A DNA stretch of 64,000 bases from Hymenobacter cellulosivorans (lineage in GTDB: Bacteria; Bacteroidota; Bacteroidia; Cytophagales; Hymenobacteraceae). The DNA lies in the NCBI RefSeq assembly GCF_022919135.1, contig NZ_CP095049.1, forward strand, positions 930,001 to 994,000, in the 5' to 3' direction. Made by a program: the position numbers and the translations under genes. The notes below the pieces were generated by a model, which worked only from the letters and a program-made list of their open reading frames with translations, was not told the DNA's origin and made no database searches. Below, piece after piece: positions 60,314 to 64,000 of this stretch (positions within the stretch are counted from its first letter, which is position 1; every line of letters begins with the position of its first letter).

Positions 60314-61456
60314 ATGGCTGGCATCTACCTCCACATTCCCTTCTGCAAGCAGGCCTGTCATTACTGCGACTTCCATTTCAGCACGTCTATGGGCCTGAAA
60401 AGCAAGCTGGTAGAAGCCCTGGTGCGGGAGCTGGAAATCCGGCGCGATTACCTGGGGCCGGACGCGACTCTGGAAACTATCTATTTCGGCGGCGGCACTC
60501 CGTCCTTGCTGACCGAGGCAGAGTTGCATACGCTGTTTGAAGCTATTTACCGGCATTTCGCGGTCAGCCCGCAGGCCGAAATTACCCTGGAAGCCAACCC
60601 CGACGACCTCACGCCGGCCAAGTTGCGGGAGCTGGCCGCTTCGCCCATCAACCGGCTCAGCATCGGCCTGCAGAGCTTCCACGAGCCTCATTTGCGGCTG
60701 ATGAACCGCGCCCACTCGGCCCAGGAATCTACCACGGCGGTGCGCACGGCCCAGGATGCGGGCTTTGAGAATATTTCCTTGGACCTGATTTACGGCGTGC
60801 CCGCGCCCGACCATGGGCTTTGGGAACAGGATATGGCCGCGGCGTTTGCCCTAAACGTGCCTCACCTCTCCTGCTACGCTCTGACCATCGAGCCCGATAC
60901 CGTCTTTGGCCGCCGCCTGCGCAAAGGCTCCTTCAGCGCGCCCCCCGATGACTTCGTGGCCCAACAGTTTGAAATGCTGCTTCAGAGCCTGCCTGCCCAC
61001 GGCTACGAGCAGTACGAAATTTCGAACTTCTGCCGGCCTGGCCGGGAGTCGCGCCATAACTCCAACTACTGGCGCGGCGTGCCCTACCTGGGGCTGGGCC
61101 CCAGTGCCCACTCCTTTAATGGTTATAGTAGGCAGTACGCCGTGGCAAACAATCCGCAGTACGTGACCAGCGTGCTGGAACAAGGCGTGGTGCCCGCTAC
61201 CTCCGAAACCCTCTCGCCCACCGACCGGGCCAACGAGTACCTGATGACCTCGTTGCGCACCAGCCGGGGCTGCGACCTGGACTACTTGCAGCACACGCTC
61301 GGCACCGACCTGCGCACGGCGCGGGCACCTTACCTGCGGGAGCTGGAACACAACGGCTGGGCCACCGTGCGCGGCCCCCAGCTGGTACTCACCGACCGCG
61401 GTAAACTACTGGCCGACCAGATTACCCTGGAGTTATTTCTGGAGCCGGAGGCGTAA
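60314..61456 (+). CDS. hemW: HemW, radical-SAM heme chaperone
   Basis: 380 residues from ATG 60314 (MAGIYLHIPFCKQACHYCDF). The CxxxCxxC radical-SAM cluster motif is at C12, C16 and C19 (CKQACHYC), preceded by the HemW signature YLHIPFC. FGGGTPS is the SAM-binding GGTP region, and the C-terminal HemW domain is complete. The family resembles coproporphyrinogen III oxidase HemN, but HemW proteins lack the extended N-terminus and act in heme delivery. Divergent from the Omp85 gene. Confidence 0.93.
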   Translation: MAGIYLHIPFCKQACHYCDFHFSTSMGLKSKLVEALVRELEIRRDYLGPDATLETIYFGGGTPSLLTEAELHTLFEAIYRHFAVSPQAEITLEANPDDLTPAKLRELAASPINRLSIGLQSFHEPHLRLMNRAHSAQESTTAVRTAQDAGFENISLDLIYGVPAPDHGLWEQDMAAAFALNVPHLSCYALTIEPDTVFGRRLRKGSFSAPPDDFVAQQFEMLLQSLPAHGYEQYEISNFCRPGRESRHNSNYWRGVPYLGLGPSAHSFNGYSRQYAVANNPQYVTSVLEQGVVPATSETLSPTDRANEYLMTSLRTSRGCDLDYLQHTLGTDLRTARAPYLRELEHNGWATVRGPQLVLTDRGKLLADQITLELFLEPEA

Positions 61457-61489
61457 CGCTGGCCAAAGGCCACATATCAAGGGAATACT

Positions 61490-62296
61490 ATGACGCGCCT
61501 TCAAATTGCTTCGGTCTGTCCTACCCCGCTGGAAGCAATTTCTTATTGGACGACTGCGCCGAACGAAACGGAGCCCAGTGAGCAGCAGCTTCCTATTTAC
61601 ACGGGCACGATTCGGGGGTTACCCGAAACGGTCAGCGCCCTGGTGGTTGCTTCTGATCTGCAGGGCGTGGTGCCGGCCGAGGATGAGGATGTCCTACTCG
61701 GGGAAGTCGTGGTAGACTATCTGGAGCTGCTGTACGCGCTGTACTTTCCGGGGCTTGCGAAGGAACGTACGTTGGCCTTGCTCTGCGGCGACCTGTATAC
61801 CAACAAAGCCAGGCGCGGGGCAAGCGGAAATCCCATCAGCGTCTGGAACAAGTTCAACGCGGCTTTCGGGCGCACTATTGGCATTGCCGGCAACCACGAC
61901 GATTTTGGTCCGGCCATCCATCAGGTGCAGGCTCTGAACAAGGCAAGCTTCCTGACCCAGGGCATGGTACACCAGCACGGGCTGGCCGTGGCAGGTATCA
62001 GCGGCATCATTGGAAGGCCCGATAAAAACTTCCGGCTGCCTGAAGCGGCCTACCTGCGCGCAGTGGCGGCCTTACTGCAGGGCCAGCCGGATATATTGCT
62101 CACCCACTTGTCGCCGGCTATTGCTGAGAAAGGCTTGCAGGGCGAGGAGCAGCTAACGGCCGTCCTGACCAAAGGCGACCCAACGCTCGTCTTTTGTGGC
62201 CATTCGCACTGGCCCGGTACCCAACCCGAGATATTAGCCAACGGCACCCAAGTACTGAATGTGGATAGCAAGGTCTTTCTCTTCAGCCAGGCTTAG
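61490..62296 (+). CDS. Metallophosphoesterase family protein
   Basis: 268 residues, no signal. Calcineurin-like motifs: ASDLQG (variant of D-x-H), CGDLYTN (GD), GNHDD (GNH) and GHSHWPG (GHxH) in order, plus LTHLSP. The first motif has Gln where His is usual. Cytoplasmic phosphoesterase of unknown substrate. It begins 33 bp after hemW on the same strand, so may be co-transcribed. Confidence 0.85.
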   Translation: MTRLQIASVCPTPLEAISYWTTAPNETEPSEQQLPIYTGTIRGLPETVSALVVASDLQGVVPAEDEDVLLGEVVVDYLELLYALYFPGLAKERTLALLCGDLYTNKARRGASGNPISVWNKFNAAFGRTIGIAGNHDDFGPAIHQVQALNKASFLTQGMVHQHGLAVAGISGIIGRPDKNFRLPEAAYLRAVAALLQGQPDILLTHLSPAIAEKGLQGEEQLTAVLTKGDPTLVFCGHSHWPGTQPEILANGTQVLNVDSKVFLFSQA

Positions 62297-62449
62297 GCCA
62301 GAGCGGCCCGGGAGCCGGCGTTTTTTAGATTTGGTTTAACTCCTTTCCCCTGAGCCGCTTGCCGGAACTGGCGCCACGCTGACCGCCAAAATCGGGGAAA
62401 TCTGCGTAATCGGCTTAGTTCACGGCTTGGATTTACGTATGTTCAGAAG

Positions 62450-62869
62450 ATGAAACGCCTCGTTGATGCTCTTGTGGATGACACCGACTTTTTTGTCGAG
62501 CAAGTCCAGATTACGGCCATTGTCTTTGATAACACCGACGACGTGACGGTGTGGGCCACCACCTTTTTTGACGACGACATCCACTTCTTCCACCTAGGGC
62601 TGCAGTTTCCCACGCTCGATTTGCTGTTGCGCCTGGCCGGGCCGCGGACGGAAGCTTTGCAGGAACAGATTGCCGACGCCCTGGCCACCGTTACGGACTG
62701 GCCCTGCCTGCTGGAATACACCACCGAGGACTCGCCGCCGGTGCCGCTGGATGGCGTGGCCATGAAGCTCTCCTGCACTTATCCCGCCGACGAGCCCGAG
62801 GAAGAAGAGGACAGTATGCCCCACAATATCTTTTACCTGGAAGGAGTATTCATGCGCCTGGAGCCGTGA
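62450..62869 (+). CDS. Conserved-looking protein of unknown function
   Basis: 139 residues, acidic, no signal or membrane helix. Not recognised. Notable features are an Asp/Phe-rich stretch (FFDDDIHFFHLG, about 43-54) and an acidic cluster EPEEEEDS near 115. TAGATTTG (62326-62333), a full -7 match, lies 117 bp upstream. It overlaps the following hydrolase gene by 4 bp (GTGA), which implies translational coupling and so supports it being a real gene. Confidence 0.6.
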   Translation: MKRLVDALVDDTDFFVEQVQITAIVFDNTDDVTVWATTFFDDDIHFFHLGLQFPTLDLLLRLAGPRTEALQEQIADALATVTDWPCLLEYTTEDSPPVPLDGVAMKLSCTYPADEPEEEEDSMPHNIFYLEGVFMRLEP

Positions 62870-63570
62870 AATGGCTGTTTCTTGCGTTAACGCTAACCGT
62901 CTGCTCCGTGTCTGCCTCTGCTGCCCGCGTCTTCTACCTGATTCCTGGCCTGGGCGCCGATGAGCGGGTATTCAAAAACCTGCTGCCCTTGCTCGACGGC
63001 GAGGCACACGTAATCCACTGGCTGACGCCCGAGGCCACCGAAACCCTACCCCAGTACGTGGCCCGTATGGCCCAGGCTGTACCGCCCGACCAGCCCTGCT
63101 TCGTGGTGGGTGTCTCGTTTGGGGGCGTAGTCGCCCTGGAAATTGCCCGCCTGCGCCCCTACGCCCGTGCCGTGCTAGTTTCCAGCATCCCCGACGCCGA
63201 CGCTCTGCCCCGACTGCTGCGCGTCATCCGGGCCACCCGGGTGTATAAGCTGGTGCCGCCCCAGATGCTCAAGCTGTTTCCCCGGGCCGGACAGTGGTAT
63301 TTCGGGGTACGCAATGGCGAGGAGTATCAGGTTTTCAAGCAGATCCTGAAGGACATGGAACCCAACTACACCCGCTGGGCCATCGACCGACTCCTGCACT
63401 GGGACAGTACCAACGTAGGTCAGAGCATCCAGATTCTGGGCTCCCACGACCGGGTATTCCCGCCCGGCCCCACGCCCGTAGAGCACCTGATTCCGGGCGG
63501 CACTCACTTCATGGTTCTGAGCCACGCCCCGGAAATCAGCCAGATTCTTAATATGCTGCCCACTGAGTAA
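62866..63570 (+). CDS. Alpha/beta hydrolase
   Basis: 234 residues, GTG start inside the GTGA overlap with the preceding gene. A short hydrophobic N-terminus (about 1-19, SASA-A) looks like a signal peptide. Hydrolase features: YLIPGLGADERVF, nucleophile elbow GVSFGG (Ser near 86), and HFMVLSHAPE near the end with the likely catalytic His (GGTHFM). Substrate unknown; no lid insertion is visible. Confidence 0.8.
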   Translation: MKWLFLALTLTVCSVSASAARVFYLIPGLGADERVFKNLLPLLDGEAHVIHWLTPEATETLPQYVARMAQAVPPDQPCFVVGVSFGGVVALEIARLRPYARAVLVSSIPDADALPRLLRVIRATRVYKLVPPQMLKLFPRAGQWYFGVRNGEEYQVFKQILKDMEPNYTRWAIDRLLHWDSTNVGQSIQILGSHDRVFPPGPTPVEHLIPGGTHFMVLSHAPEISQILNMLPTE

Positions 63571-63703
63571 AAATCGGCTACGGTCGGGCCCGCGCAGCAG
63601 GTTTCCAGCTGACTCTGGATTGACTACTACCCCAGTTATAGCACCGACTAGTCCTGACTTACTGCTCTTATCTTAGGGCTCCACTCGCCTGCTTCGTCCC
63701 GTT

Positions 63704-64000
63704 ATGTCTGCCACTTACTCTTACCAAGGCCGCACGTTTTCCTTCGACCCCGCCACGCCGTTGGACATTTCTCTGCCTCTGGCGCCGGGTCCCGGGCAGG
63801 TCAACTGCTGGTGGGCTGAGCCGGTGGAGTTCGACGTTATCCGGGTCGGTAGCTTCGTGGGCAGCGTGGCCCTGGGCGGCAGCACTAACTACCAGCGCGT
63901 CCACCTGACGCCCCACGGCAACGGTACTCATACCGAGTGCTACGGCCACATCAGCCCCGCGTCCGAGGCCACGCTCAACCGCTGCTTACACCGCTTCCTG
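63704..64000 (+). CDS. Cyclase-family protein (kynurenine-formamidase-like), 3' end outside
   Basis: 99 residues visible from ATG 63704 (MSATYSYQGR); the frame stays open to the last base. The motif HGNGTHTECYGHI matches the H-x-GTH-x-[DE] metal-binding motif of the cyclase family that includes bacterial kynurenine formamidase; a preceding DISLPLAPG block also fits. It probably hydrolyses an amide or lactone with a divalent metal. The end of the gene lies beyond the window. Confidence 0.78.
   Translation, partial: MSATYSYQGRTFSFDPATPLDISLPLAPGPGQVNCWWAEPVEFDVIRVGSFVGSVALGGSTNYQRVHLTPHGNGTHTECYGHISPASEATLNRCLHRFL

Overview
The window reads as chromosomal DNA of a GC-rich Bacteroidota, most likely a Hymenobacter-like member of the Cytophagales. 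Pointers are SusC/SusD pairs, type IX secretion (T9SS) C-terminal domains, lipoproteins ending in xxSC or xxGC, promoters of the TTG / TAnnTTTG type, a bacteriophytochrome operon and many moderately long intergenic gaps. No phage, intact insertion sequence or CRISPR array was seen. This is inference from gene content; no database was consulted.

Layout. 1-2303: end of galK and a convergent sugar MFS permease. 2671-21662: a large minus-strand beta-1,3-glucan (laminarin-type) utilisation locus. In transcription order it has a secreted modular GH16 with a T9SS tail, a GH5 exo-glucanase-like enzyme with CBM6, a membrane sensor fused to a transposase-type zinc ribbon, a GH3 beta-glucosidase, SusC, SusD, a PKD-containing surface glycan-binding lipoprotein, a second lipoprotein built from the same repeated domain, and a GH16 lipoprotein. 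22244-30572: a response regulator and histidine kinase followed by a CzcCBA-type divalent-metal efflux system. 30650-36561: a T9SS-exported lipase-fold/beta-helix protein, a small lipoprotein and an M28 peptidase. 36898-42072: a TPR histidine kinase, a GNAT acetyltransferase and an osmoprotectant-type ABC transporter. 42088-46649: a tightly packed phytochrome operon (heme oxygenase, phytochrome, response regulator, REC-kinase). 46967-50900: an AraC regulator, cytochrome bd oxidase and a DUF983 protein. 51120-56343: a GH2 and GH5-like pair. 56728-56800: an initiator tRNA. 57041-64000: esterase, Omp85-type barrel, HemW, metallophosphoesterase, a small unknown protein, an alpha/beta hydrolase and the start of a cyclase-family protein.

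The most unusual element is the gene at 13187-15214. It joins a periplasmic sensor and 7-TM module (7TMR-DISM type) through a coiled coil to an IS1595-type zinc ribbon plus helix-turn-helix, with no DDE catalytic domain. It sits inside the glucan locus, which has no SusR, hybrid two-component or ECF/anti-sigma gene in view. The two transcription units beside it (GH16 at 21662 and GH3-SusCD at 12898) share a promoter layout, including a TTATACACTTA element at the same distance from the promoter. I propose that the fusion is a membrane-bound, transposase-derived transcription regulator of beta-glucan use. A second clear regulatory signal is four CTAAT repeats at exact 11-bp spacing in front of the metal-efflux genes, the expected layout for an OmpR-type regulator.
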